Assembly: GCA_007117575.1 (NCBI GenBank)
Contig: SKGH01000093.1
Coordinates: forward strand, 1 to 14,661
Direction of reading: 5' to 3'
Length of the DNA stretch: 14,661 nt
Origin: Candidatus Kaiserbacteria bacterium
GTDB lineage: Bacteria > Patescibacteriota > Minisyncoccia > Phycocordibacterales > UBA918
Below, piece after piece: positions 7,219 through 14,592 of this stretch. The notes beneath the pieces are model-generated. The model was given only the letters and a program-made list of their open reading frames with translations, ran no database searches and was not told the origin of the DNA. Numbering within the stretch: position 1 is the first letter of the stretch; the number at the start of each line of letters is the position of its first letter. The position numbers and the translations under genes are program-made.

Positions 7219-8481
7219 ATGTTGGATATAAAATTTATTCGTGACAACTTAGATATTGTCAAAGAAGCGGCAAGAAAAAAACACATTAATATTGATTTAG
7301 ATAGATTACTAGCGGTTGATGAGTCAAGACGCCAAGTTTTGCAAGTAATGGAAGAGAAGAAAGCAGAACAAAATCGCGTTTCTAGGGAGGTGTCGACTGT
7401 CACTGACCAAGTGGTTCGTGGTCAGTTGATATCTGAAATGCAGGCTCTTAAAGAAGAGATATCCTTGGAAGAACAAAAACTGAAACCAATCATGGAAGAG
7501 TGGCGTTCTTTAATGTTGCAAGTACCAAACATACCGGACATGTCTGTTCCTGAAGGAGTAAGTGACGCGGATAATGAAGAGTTAAAGACATGGGGTAAGA
7601 AACCGGTTTTTGATTTTGAGGCGAAAGACCATATACATATAATGACGGCTCTAGGTATGGTTGATTTTGAGCGTGGTGCCAAAGTTCATGGTTTTAGAGG
7701 TTATTACTTACTGGCAGATGGCGCACGTCTGTCTTGGGCTATTTGGAATTATGCCAATGACTTTTTTGGTCGAAGAGGTTTTGATCAACTGTTGGTGCCG
7801 ACCATAGTCCGAAAAAGCAATCTTTATGGTACCGGTCACCTACCTAATGAGGTTGAGGATATCTATAAAACTCAAGACGATGATTATCTTATTGGTACCA
7901 GTGAAGTGTCCGCAATGGGAATGTACGCTGATGAGGTTTTGGATAAGTCCGATTTTCCCATAAAGCATTTGGCTTTTTCCCCATGTTATAGAAGAGAAGC
8001 AGGTAGTCATGGTAAAGACACAAAAGGTTTAATAAGAGTGCATGAATTTTTCAAAGTCGAACAAGTTGTTCTATGTGAAGCTTCCCACGAAGCGTCTGTA
8101 AGGTATCATGAGGAAATAAACAGAAACACTGAAGAGTTTATTGAATCACTCGGTATTCCTTATCGAACGGTGAAAAATTGTGGCGGAGACTTGGGTCAAG
8201 GACAGGTACTCAAATATGACATAGAGCTGTGGGTACCTCTCGAAAAGAAATACCGAGAAATCAGTTCGGCATCATATTTCCATGATTTCCAGACCAGACG
8301 TTTCAACATTAGATATAAAGATGAGGAAGGTAGACTGCGATACGCTCATTCTCTTAACTGTACCGCGATACCGACGCCTCGTATTTTGGTTTCTTTAGTT
8401 GAAAATTTTCAACAGTCTGATGGTTCTATTGCCATACCCGAACCTTTACGGCAGTATTTTGGTAAGGACTTGATCAAATAG
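7219..8481 (+). CDS. serS: Seryl-tRNA synthetase
   Basis: This class II aminoacyl-tRNA synthetase charges tRNA-Ser in the cytoplasm. The N-terminus MLDIKFIRDN is typical, followed by the long helical arm (about 25-100) that grips the tRNA variable arm. The catalytic domain shows TSEV at 227-230, motif 2 around 252-282 with CYRREAGSHGKDTKGLIR, and motif 3 near 380-400 with TPRI (R388) and LVENFQQSDGS. The length (420) is normal. Motif 3 begins LNCTAIPTPR rather than the better-known NGSGLAVGR, a variant within the family. The start is fixed by the conserved N-terminus. It leads the plus-strand gene run and is divergent from dprA. Confidence 0.97.
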   Translation: MLDIKFIRDNLDIVKEAARKKHINIDLDRLLAVDESRRQVLQVMEEKKAEQNRVSREVSTVTDQVVRGQLISEMQALKEEISLEEQKLKPIMEEWRSLMLQVPNIPDMSVPEGVSDADNEELKTWGKKPVFDFEAKDHIHIMTALGMVDFERGAKVHGFRGYYLLADGARLSWAIWNYANDFFGRRGFDQLLVPTIVRKSNLYGTGHLPNEVEDIYKTQDDDYLIGTSEVSAMGMYADEVLDKSDFPIKHLAFSPCYRREAGSHGKDTKGLIRVHEFFKVEQVVLCEASHEASVRYHEEINRNTEEFIESLGIPYRTVKNCGGDLGQGQVLKYDIELWVPLEKKYREISSASYFHDFQTRRFNIRYKDEEGRLRYAHSLNCTAIPTPRILVSLVENFQQSDGSIAIPEPLRQYFGKDLIK

Positions 8482-8519
8482 TTAATAATTATTCGGTTTT
8501 TTTAATAACTCAATTACTC

Positions 8520-9527
8520 ATGAACGACCATAGACCGGCTCGTTCCGGACGATATCGTCATAAAAAAAATAGGCAGTGGCAACTTAGCCCCTTACACAAA
8601 CAGTTGTTTTTAGGGGCTTTGGTTTTTATATTGATTCTGGCACTAGTAAGTGTCATTTGGTATGTTACCAGAATAGAATCTTGGCAAATCGAGCAGTTGG
8701 AAGTGAGTGGGGGGTCAACCATCTCCCATGAAGTGGTTGAGGATAAGGTCTGGAGTGTTTTGCAAGGCAGTTATCTGCGTTTGGTACCTAAGACTTTTGC
8801 TATTTTTTATCCTAAAAATGAGTTGGTTAGATCTATTAAAGAAATGCAACGTATAAAAGAAGTAAGGGTGTCACGACATGGGTTAAACAGATTGTCAGTT
8901 TACTATGAAGAGTATGTACCAAAAGCTTTATGGTGTGAATATGAAAATAGACAAGAATGCCTATTTCTTGATGAAACAGGTTTTGCCTTTTCTAAGGCTC
9001 CTACTTTAACCGGCGCCACATTGTTTCGTTTTGTCACTACCGGTCAAGAAGTTAGTTTGGACACCATTATAGTTGAAGAGAGTCTTTTTCTTAATGCTTT
9101 ATCTTTTGCCAATAGGTTGGCGTCAAACTTTGATTATCGCATAGCTTCTATAGTAATAGATGGAGAAGAGGATGTGGAATTTGAACTGGTTGCCGGTGGT
9201 TCTATATTGATCTCAAGGAGTGTAGGTTTTGATGTTAGTTTTGAAAATTTAAGAACCGTCTTAGCTTCAGAGTCATTTCAAGAATTACCGGCCGGAGAAT
9301 TTCGCTACATAGACCTTCGTTTTGGAGATAGGATATTTATTAACGACACGCTTTTGGTTGAAGAAGAGGAAGTGATTAAGGAAGAGGAAGAAGAAATAGA
9401 GACACGGTTAGATGAAATAGTCTCAGATGACCTGTCAGATGAGGGAGAAGAGGGTATTGTAGTGAATGAGTCAGAGTCTTTAGGAGCTGGTGTAGTTGAC
9501 GAAGATTTAACAAATGATACGGAGTAA
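8520..9527 (+). CDS. FtsQ-like POTRA-domain cell division protein with acidic C-terminal tail
   Basis: FtsQ-type proteins are single-pass membrane proteins linking early and late divisome components. A basic cytoplasmic N-terminus (1-28) is followed by a transmembrane helix at about 29-49 and an extracytoplasmic POTRA-like domain at about 55-131, beginning IEQLEVSGGSTIS. A second beta-rich domain follows, with two cysteines (C139, C147) in a WCEYENRQEC context and FLDETGFAF after them. Residues from about 284 to 335 form a strongly acidic tail rich in Glu and Asp, not usual for FtsQ. The gene starts 38 bp after serS with no Shine-Dalgarno motif. No other dcw-cluster gene is adjacent, so the FtsQ call rests on topology and the POTRA pattern. 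Confidence 0.75.
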   Translation: MNDHRPARSGRYRHKKNRQWQLSPLHKQLFLGALVFILILALVSVIWYVTRIESWQIEQLEVSGGSTISHEVVEDKVWSVLQGSYLRLVPKTFAIFYPKNELVRSIKEMQRIKEVRVSRHGLNRLSVYYEEYVPKALWCEYENRQECLFLDETGFAFSKAPTLTGATLFRFVTTGQEVSLDTIIVEESLFLNALSFANRLASNFDYRIASIVIDGEEDVEFELVAGGSILISRSVGFDVSFENLRTVLASESFQELPAGEFRYIDLRFGDRIFINDTLLVEEEEVIKEEEEEIETRLDEIVSDDLSDEGEEGIVVNESESLGAGVVDEDLTNDTE

Positions 9528-9579
9528 AAGTGTGTGCTGTAGAAATAATGAGGGTGTAGAGGCTTGATGATCAATTCTT

Positions 9580-10623
9580 ATGACAGATAAAAAAATACCA
9601 GTTAAAAATTTTTGGCAAAATTTACCACGACCCTGTGTGGTTTTGGCTCCAATGGCCGATGTAACAGATGGTGCTTTTAGGAGAATTATAGCTAAGTATT
9701 CATCTCACCGCAGAAATGATGGTACCTTAGGTGGCTCTGACGTAATGTGGACGGAGTTTGTGTCCGCCGATGGGTTAGTTAGAGCAAATCCCGATGGTAA
9801 AAGAAAACTAATGGCAGACCTTATATATGATGAATCAGAAAGACCGATTGTGGCTCAGTTGTTTTCATCAGATCCGGGACATATGGAGTATGCTACGTCT
9901 TTGTGTAGAGAGATGGGTTTTGATGGAGTGGATATAAACATGGGTTGTCCTGATCGCTCTATAGAAAAGCAAGGCTGTGGTTCCGCTATGATAAAAAACC
10001 CTAAACAAGCCAAGGCGGTTATAAGGGCCGCGCAACATGGTGCCGGCTCGGGAAAAGAAGGCGGTATACCTGTGTCGGTTAAAACCAGACTGGGCTACAA
10101 CCAAGATGAGTTGGAAACTTGGTTACCACAGCTATTGGAAGAGAACCCGGCGACTTTAACTCTGCACGCTAGAACACGTAAAGAGCTTTCTAAAGTGCCG
10201 GCTCGGTGGGAAAGGGTTAGGTGTGCGGTAGATATTCGTAACGCGTTGCATTCTGACACTCTTATAATCGGTAATGGTGATGCCATTTCGGTAGCCGATG
10301 GTTTATTAAAGGTAGAACAGTCGGGAGCGGATGGGGTAATGTTGGGACGTGCTATTTTTGGAAACCCTTGGTTATTTCATCCTGAAAAAGATCTGTCGAC
10401 GGTGTCTATCAAAGAACTTTTAACAGTCATGGTTGAACACACTAAACTTTTTTCACAATTACTACCTCACAAAAACTTTTCCGTGATGAAAAAACACTAT
10501 AAAGCTTACGTGTCTGGGTTTAGTGGCGCTAGTGAATTACGTTTGCAACTGATGGCTTGTGATGGAGCCGATGAGGTAGAATCAATTGTCCACTCTTTTC
10601 TGTCAGCAAACCTTTATAAGTAA
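9580..10623 (+). CDS. dus: tRNA-dihydrouridine synthase
   Basis: Dus enzymes are FMN-dependent and reduce specific uridines of tRNA to dihydrouridine using NADPH. The TIM-barrel shows the N-terminal LAPMADVTD at 22-30, the catalytic cysteine C123 in NMGCPDRSIEKQGCG, VSVKTRLGY (K168), LHARTR (H196), and the FMN-phosphate region IGNGDA with GVMLGRAIFGNPW. Length (347) is usual. Which subfamily and target uridine it serves cannot be told from the sequence. It follows the ftsQ-like gene by 52 bp. The ATG at 9580 has no Shine-Dalgarno motif; a GAGG lies too far upstream to be useful. Confidence 0.95.
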   Translation: MTDKKIPVKNFWQNLPRPCVVLAPMADVTDGAFRRIIAKYSSHRRNDGTLGGSDVMWTEFVSADGLVRANPDGKRKLMADLIYDESERPIVAQLFSSDPGHMEYATSLCREMGFDGVDINMGCPDRSIEKQGCGSAMIKNPKQAKAVIRAAQHGAGSGKEGGIPVSVKTRLGYNQDELETWLPQLLEENPATLTLHARTRKELSKVPARWERVRCAVDIRNALHSDTLIIGNGDAISVADGLLKVEQSGADGVMLGRAIFGNPWLFHPEKDLSTVSIKELLTVMVEHTKLFSQLLPHKNFSVMKKHYKAYVSGFSGASELRLQLMACDGADEVESIVHSFLSANLYK

Positions 10624-10685
10624 ACTTTACTTGGTAAACTAGAGGGAGATGCTAGTAAGAAATTAGTAATTTTCAAAAAAAATTT

Positions 10686-10976
10686 ATGAGTGAAATCCTA
10701 CAAGCCAACATTTTCTTTTTTATCACCAGTGTGGCGGTTGTGGTTTTTACTATTTTATTATGTACGATTCTGTATCAAATCCTCAAGATAGTTAAATCAG
10801 TTAAACGTATCGTAGATAGAGTGGAGGCCGGTAGTGAACAGTTAGCCTCCGATATGTCAAAATTGCGAAGTTATTTTCAAGAGGGTGGGTTTATGGGTAG
10901 TATGTTTAGCTTTTTTATGAGTAAGCGTGGTACGGAAAAAAAGCAAAAAAGAAGGTCACGTGTTAGTAAAGATTAA
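10686..10976 (+). CDS. Small single-pass membrane protein of unknown function
   Basis: A 96-residue protein with one clear N-terminal transmembrane helix (about 8-34). An amphipathic, probably coiled segment follows (about 35-65, with KSVKRIVDRVEAGSEQLASD), then a Gly/Phe/Met-rich stretch and a basic C-terminus (KKQKRRSR). The helix plus coiled segment recalls DUF948-like proteins, but I cannot make a firm family match. It lies 26 bp before another small membrane protein with a very basic tail; I associate this pair with Parcubacteria, and the two probably form one transcriptional unit. The function is unknown; a role at the envelope is inferred from topology only. Confidence 0.8.
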   Translation: MSEILQANIFFFITSVAVVVFTILLCTILYQILKIVKSVKRIVDRVEAGSEQLASDMSKLRSYFQEGGFMGSMFSFFMSKRGTEKKQKRRSRVSKD

Positions 10977-11002
10977 ATTAGTAAAGTTTAGTTATAAAAA
11001 AT

Positions 11003-11509
11003 ATGAACAAGAAAAATCAAGAAAAGTCCAGTCATTCATTAGGTATAGGTATCGCTCTTACTACCGCAGCGGTGGCTGCTGTTGGCACCTATTTTCTTTA
11101 TGGAAGTTCAGAAGCCAGTAAAAATAGAAAGAAGGTTAAAAGCTGGATGCTTCGCGCTAAGGCTGAGGTACTTGATGGTTTAGATAATATAAAATACATG
11201 ACCGAAGAAGACTTTCAAAAATTGGTCTCGACTGCGGTTGCCACCTACGCTCATGCGCAAAAAATGTCTAAAGCTGAAATACGTGATTTCACAAAGGAAA
11301 TGCATGATAGTTGGGAGTTTTTGGTAAATAGTGGTACTGTAAAACTATTGACCACCGAACAAATGGCAAAAAGTCTAGCCAATAAAGAAACGAAATCAAA
11401 AGCAAAAACGGCGCCTAAAAAGAAAGCTACCGGCAAAAAAACTGCCAAAAAGACATCTTCTAAAAAATCAACAGGTAAGAAAGTCAGTACTAAGAAGATA
11501 AAGAAATAA
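11003..11509 (+). CDS. Membrane-anchored protein with histone H1-like lysine-rich tail
   Basis: 168 residues. The N-terminus has a Gly/Ala-rich transmembrane helix (about 12-33) followed by a basic helical stretch, SEASKNRKKVKSW, of the YtxH-like type. Residues 55-125 are predicted helical and more neutral. From 127 the sequence becomes a low-complexity Lys/Ala/Thr/Ser tail with 19 lysines in 42 residues, in repeated KKxxxKK spacing as in histone H1 C-termini and bacterial H1-like proteins. No enzymatic motif is seen. Such a tail could bind DNA, RNA or anionic lipid. It sits between a small membrane protein and a DD-peptidase, and its start lacks a Shine-Dalgarno motif. Confidence 0.82.
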   Translation: MNKKNQEKSSHSLGIGIALTTAAVAAVGTYFLYGSSEASKNRKKVKSWMLRAKAEVLDGLDNIKYMTEEDFQKLVSTAVATYAHAQKMSKAEIRDFTKEMHDSWEFLVNSGTVKLLTTEQMAKSLANKETKSKAKTAPKKKATGKKTAKKTSSKKSTGKKVSTKKIKK

Positions 11510-11527
11510 AAATAGTATAGAAAGAAT

Positions 11528-12409
11528 ATGCATCGCGTTGCAACTCATATTTTTGTCGCCCTGATCCCGATAGTTACTTTTTCTTTCGGTTTACTTCTCT
11601 TAGCCGGTTCACCACCGGAAGATGTGTTTGAACATGAGTATTCGGAACCGGAATTGGTAAAAGATTTTACATTCTCGGCAACAGGTACGGTAAAAGCAAG
11701 AAGTTGGTATGTCTTTGACTTGGCTAGTAACCAAGTCTTGTTATCCAATAGAGAGGATGAGTTGTTGCCAATTGCCTCCATTACTAAACTTTTCAGTACC
11801 GCTCTGTTTAACAAGTATGCTACCACCAGTAGTGAGGTATTGCTAACCAATAGTGATGCCAATGTACTCGGTATTACCGGTAATCTAAATGCGGGTGATA
11901 GGTTAAATATGCGAGAGTTGTCCATTCTGTCTTTACTCGTTTCCTCTAATGTGGCCGCTACAGCACAAGCACGTTTGTATCCTTACGACCTGATAGAAGC
12001 TATGAATAGGTATACTGCCGGTGCCGGTTTGTCCGCGTCAGAAGTGGTGTTTACAGACACTTCCGGTTTATCAAGCGGTAATAGAGCCACAGCTAGAGCT
12101 TTAGGTAACTTACTTTCTTATTTGTATCACCAAGACCCCTATGTTTTAGAGGTCACTCGTTTACGTCAATACATGAACGAATCTAAGGGTTGGAAAAACA
12201 ACAGCCCTTTTATAGAAGAGTCCGGATACCTTGGTGGTAAGCATGGCTATACTCCCGAGGCGGGGCGTACGGCAGTGGTTTTGTTTGAAGAGTCGGTAGC
12301 CAATGGGCCGGATAGGGTGATTGGCTACGTGGTCTTGGGGAGTAATGACGTACATAAAGACGTCACCTCACTGCGTGCTCTAGTAAGGGCTTCGGTTCGA
12401 TACGAATAG
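11528..12409 (+). CDS. D-alanyl-D-alanine carboxypeptidase/endopeptidase, peptidase family S11
   Basis: This serine peptidase trims the D-Ala-D-Ala end of peptidoglycan stem peptides outside the cytoplasmic membrane. An N-terminal hydrophobic segment (about 8-26) acts as signal sequence or anchor. The three penicillin-binding motifs are present: SxxK as S84-I-T-K87, SxN as S139-S-N141, and the KTG box as K238-H-G240 (a Thr-to-His change). The family's C-terminal domain beyond the catalytic fold is absent, giving a short protein (293 residues). It follows the H1-like gene by 18 bp and is probably co-transcribed. A weak AGAAAG sequence precedes the ATG. Whether it acts as a carboxypeptidase or an endopeptidase cannot be decided here. 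Confidence 0.9.
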   Translation: MHRVATHIFVALIPIVTFSFGLLLLAGSPPEDVFEHEYSEPELVKDFTFSATGTVKARSWYVFDLASNQVLLSNREDELLPIASITKLFSTALFNKYATTSSEVLLTNSDANVLGITGNLNAGDRLNMRELSILSLLVSSNVAATAQARLYPYDLIEAMNRYTAGAGLSASEVVFTDTSGLSSGNRATARALGNLLSYLYHQDPYVLEVTRLRQYMNESKGWKNNSPFIEESGYLGGKHGYTPEAGRTAVVLFEESVANGPDRVIGYVVLGSNDVHKDVTSLRALVRASVRYE

Positions 12410-12468
12410 TTTCTCGGTCTATAGTTTTGTTGTTTTCAATATAACCCTCACCAAAAAAATATGGCGTT

Positions 12469-12496
12469 TTTATAATGTTTAACTTGTTGTTATACT
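12469..12496 (+). promoter_or_regulatory. Candidate dnaX promoter
   Basis: A -10-like TATACT (12491-12496) has TTTATA (12469-12474) 16 bp upstream as a weak -35. The start point would fall about 1-3 nt before the dnaX ATG at 12505, so the mRNA would be essentially leaderless. A consensus TATAAT at 12471-12476 is an alternative -10 and would give a leader of about 20 nt, but it lacks a good -35. Confidence 0.35.
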
Positions 12497-12504
12497 GAAC
12501 ATCT

Positions 12505-13590
12505 ATGGATGAAAAAAAATCACAATTCACTGCTTTGTATAGGAAATATAGACCTCAAAATTTTGATGAAGTGCTTGATCAGGATCATATAGTTAAAGTT
12601 TTAAAAGGAGCTATAGAAAAAGATCAGGTGCCCCACGCTTTACTTTTTTCCGGTGGTCGCGGAACCGGTAAGACAACTGTGGCACGCATCTTCGCGTCGG
12701 CTATAGGGGCGGGACCTATGGATATTTACGAAATAGACGCTGCCAGTAACCGCGGTATTGAGGATGTTCGTGAGTTACGTGAAGCAGTGCATACTTTACC
12801 TTATGAAAGTGAGCGGAAAGTCTATATCATTGATGAGGTTCACATGCTCACCAAAGACGCTTTCAACGCCTTATTAAAAACTTTAGAAGAGCCACCCGCT
12901 CATGTAGTTTTTATTCTTGCCACCACTGAAGAGGATAAAATACTTGATACCATACTAAGCCGATGTCAGGTATTTCGTTTTCGTTCGCCCAGTCGGACAG
13001 TGCTTAAAAAAGCGGTCATAGACATTGCTAAAGCGGAAGGTTTTACCTTAAAATCCGAAGCCGCGGAGCTTATAGCCATAGCCGCTGATGGTTCTTTTAG
13101 AGATGCTTTAGGTGTGACTCAGAAAGTGATCTTGTCTTCAGGAGACGATATAGGAGATAGTGACGAAGTGGCAGACATAATTGGCGCGCCACGAAAAGAG
13201 ATACTGAATAAGCTGATGGATTCGCTCGCTAATAAAGATCTTCAATCAGCTCTGAAGGCGGTAGATGAAGCGGTGGCGGTGTCTATAAATATGAAAATAT
13301 TTACCCGCTTACTCTTAGAAAGGGTGAGAGCGGTTATTTTGCTTCGTTACGTTCCAGATCAAGCTGATAAACTGCTTGAGGGATTTGGAGTAGAGGAACA
13401 GGAGAAGATACGCAAGTACGCAAAAGAATCAGCCACTTCCATACATTCTCATCTTTTAGTTCGTTTACTGGATGCCGCCTTATACAACGGCCTTACTGAC
13501 CTGCCACAAATACCACTGGAGTTAGCGCTGATAGATACTTTTGGAGAATCAAACAGCGTCGCCGGTGGGGTGGCAAGAAAAGATAAATAG
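12505..13590 (+). CDS. dnaX: DNA polymerase III subunit gamma (DnaX), short form without zinc module
   Basis: DnaX is the AAA+ motor of the replicative clamp loader. Seen here: the N-terminal ALYRKYRPQNFDEV signature; Walker A GGRGTGKT at 50-57; Walker B IIDEVH at 108-113; the sensor 1 region FILATTE at 136-142; and the SRC arginine-finger motif at 152-154. Domains II and III follow to about residue 340. The four-cysteine zinc module that normally lies between Walker A and EIDAASN is missing: only about 15 residues link K56 to EIDAASN (76-82). There is no tau-like C-terminal extension, so the protein (361 residues) corresponds to gamma. The family N-terminus supports the chosen start. A histidine phosphatase gene follows after 18 bp. 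Confidence 0.95.
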   Translation: MDEKKSQFTALYRKYRPQNFDEVLDQDHIVKVLKGAIEKDQVPHALLFSGGRGTGKTTVARIFASAIGAGPMDIYEIDAASNRGIEDVRELREAVHTLPYESERKVYIIDEVHMLTKDAFNALLKTLEEPPAHVVFILATTEEDKILDTILSRCQVFRFRSPSRTVLKKAVIDIAKAEGFTLKSEAAELIAIAADGSFRDALGVTQKVILSSGDDIGDSDEVADIIGAPRKEILNKLMDSLANKDLQSALKAVDEAVAVSINMKIFTRLLLERVRAVILLRYVPDQADKLLEGFGVEEQEKIRKYAKESATSIHSHLLVRLLDAALYNGLTDLPQIPLELALIDTFGESNSVAGGVARKDK

Positions 13591-13608
13591 TGTTAAAGAC
13601 TATTTTAT

Positions 13609-14253
13609 ATGGAAGTATTTTTTGTTCGGCATGGTGAGACAGATGGCAATCAGGTCAAACGTCATCAGTTTTCTCATATTTCACTAAACGAAAAGGGGAA
13701 GAAACAGGCTTTGGCTGTGGCTGACAGACTCAAGGAAATTAAACCCACTCATTTATACACCAGTTCATTTAAACGTGCGGAGGAAACAGCAGGTTTTATA
13801 AAACAAGCAACCGGTTTAAAGGTCGTGTCTATGCCGATGTTTGCGGAAGTAATCAGGCCTGAATACATTCGCGGAGAAAGTCATTTTGGATTTAAGTCTT
13901 TTTTCTATATGATGGCATGGTATTTCTCATTGCAAAACGAGACAATAAGAAAAGGTGGTGGGGAAACTTATAACGACTTTATACAAACAGTAGACAAGGC
14001 GGTTGACTGGTGTCAGAAGTTTGCAACTGACGATAGGTTGGTCATAGTGTCACATTCTGTATTTATAAACTTTTTTTTGATGCAGGTAATTTACGGTGAG
14101 TTGAAGTGGTGGCAGACACCCAGACGTTTCTTTACAATTTTAAGACTTAAAAATACAGCCATCGTTCACTTGAGTTTTAAATCCAAAGATGAGTATTCGG
14201 CCTTTGGGGATTGGAAATTTATAGGTACAGACACAGAGCATATATCTACGTAA
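13609..14253 (+). CDS. Histidine phosphatase family protein (phosphoglycerate mutase-like)
   Basis: Members of this family transfer phosphate through a phosphohistidine; substrates range from sugar phosphates to nucleotides and proteins. The catalytic RHGET motif is at 7-11 with H8 as nucleophile. R56 in SSFKRAEET, E80 in FAEVIRP (probable acid) and the second histidine H149 in VSHS complete the active site. At 214 residues it fits the non-mutase phosphatase branch, and I see no feature that would name its substrate. It starts 18 bp after dnaX and is the last gene of the plus-strand run. No Shine-Dalgarno motif precedes the ATG. Confidence 0.9.
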   Translation: MEVFFVRHGETDGNQVKRHQFSHISLNEKGKKQALAVADRLKEIKPTHLYTSSFKRAEETAGFIKQATGLKVVSMPMFAEVIRPEYIRGESHFGFKSFFYMMAWYFSLQNETIRKGGGETYNDFIQTVDKAVDWCQKFATDDRLVIVSHSVFINFFLMQVIYGELKWWQTPRRFFTILRLKNTAIVHLSFKSKDEYSAFGDWKFIGTDTEHIST

Positions 14254-14352
14254 ACGAACACAAATACCTTCGCCAACACTCACCTAAATAACCCACTTGA
14301 TAAGCTTGATTATATACTCTGTTTTATGGCAGTATAACCAGTACGGTCAAAT

Positions 14353-14426
14353 TGCCCGATCGTCTAATGGTAGGACGTTGGTTTCTGGCACCAAAAATTG
14401 GGGTTCGAGTCCCTGTCGGGCAGCCA
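14353..14426 (+). tRNA. tRNA-Gln (anticodon CTG), CCA encoded
   Basis: The 74-nt sequence folds as a complete tRNA. Acceptor TGCCCGA pairs with TCGGGCA, followed by discriminator G (typical of tRNA-Gln) and an encoded CCA (14424-14426). The D arm is GTCTAATGGTAGGAC. The anticodon stem TTGGT/ACCAA encloses loop TTCTGGC, giving anticodon CTG, which reads CAG. The T arm contains GGTTCGAGTCC. Encoded CCA here contrasts with the tRNA-Leu at the left end. TATACT (14313-14318) and TATAAC (14333-14338) upstream could be -10 boxes, but neither has a convincing -35. Confidence 0.96.
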
Positions 14427-14484
14427 ACTAGTGAGACCGACCGAGGTCCCTAAAATAGCTATATTTTGCAACATCGTTTCAGGA

Positions 14485-14516
14485 CGAGTCATGGACTCGA
14501 ACTTTTGTGTTTTTTA
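14485..14516 (+). terminator. Probable intrinsic terminator after tRNA-Gln
   Basis: A perfect 6-bp stem, CGAGTC (14485-14490) and GACTCG (14494-14499), with a 3-nt loop, is followed by AACTTTTGTG and then a run of six T. This is the usual shape of a factor-independent terminator, about 60 nt downstream of the tRNA, although the T run starts late. Confidence 0.5.
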
Positions 14517-14528
14517 CTAAATTAAAAA

Positions 14529-14552
14529 GGAAATGGGGGAGGAAATGGGGAT
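14529..14552 (+). repeat. Tandem 12-bp repeat upstream of the transposase gene
   Basis: Two adjacent units, GGAAATGGGGGA (14529-14540) and GGAAATGGGGAT (14541-14552), match at 10 of 12 positions. The second runs into GGGGATAAGTCC, which resembles the ends of the element at 3472-3565. The repeat lies 40 bp before the Y1 transposase start and may mark its element end. Confidence 0.5.
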
Positions 14553-14592
14553 AAGTCCGTTATTTTAACAAAAACTGTGTCCTAATATATTC

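Noticed and set aside
11545..11925. 126-codon antisense frame within the DD-peptidase gene
   Set aside because: It lies wholly opposite a gene with clear catalytic motifs, and the translation has no domain pattern.
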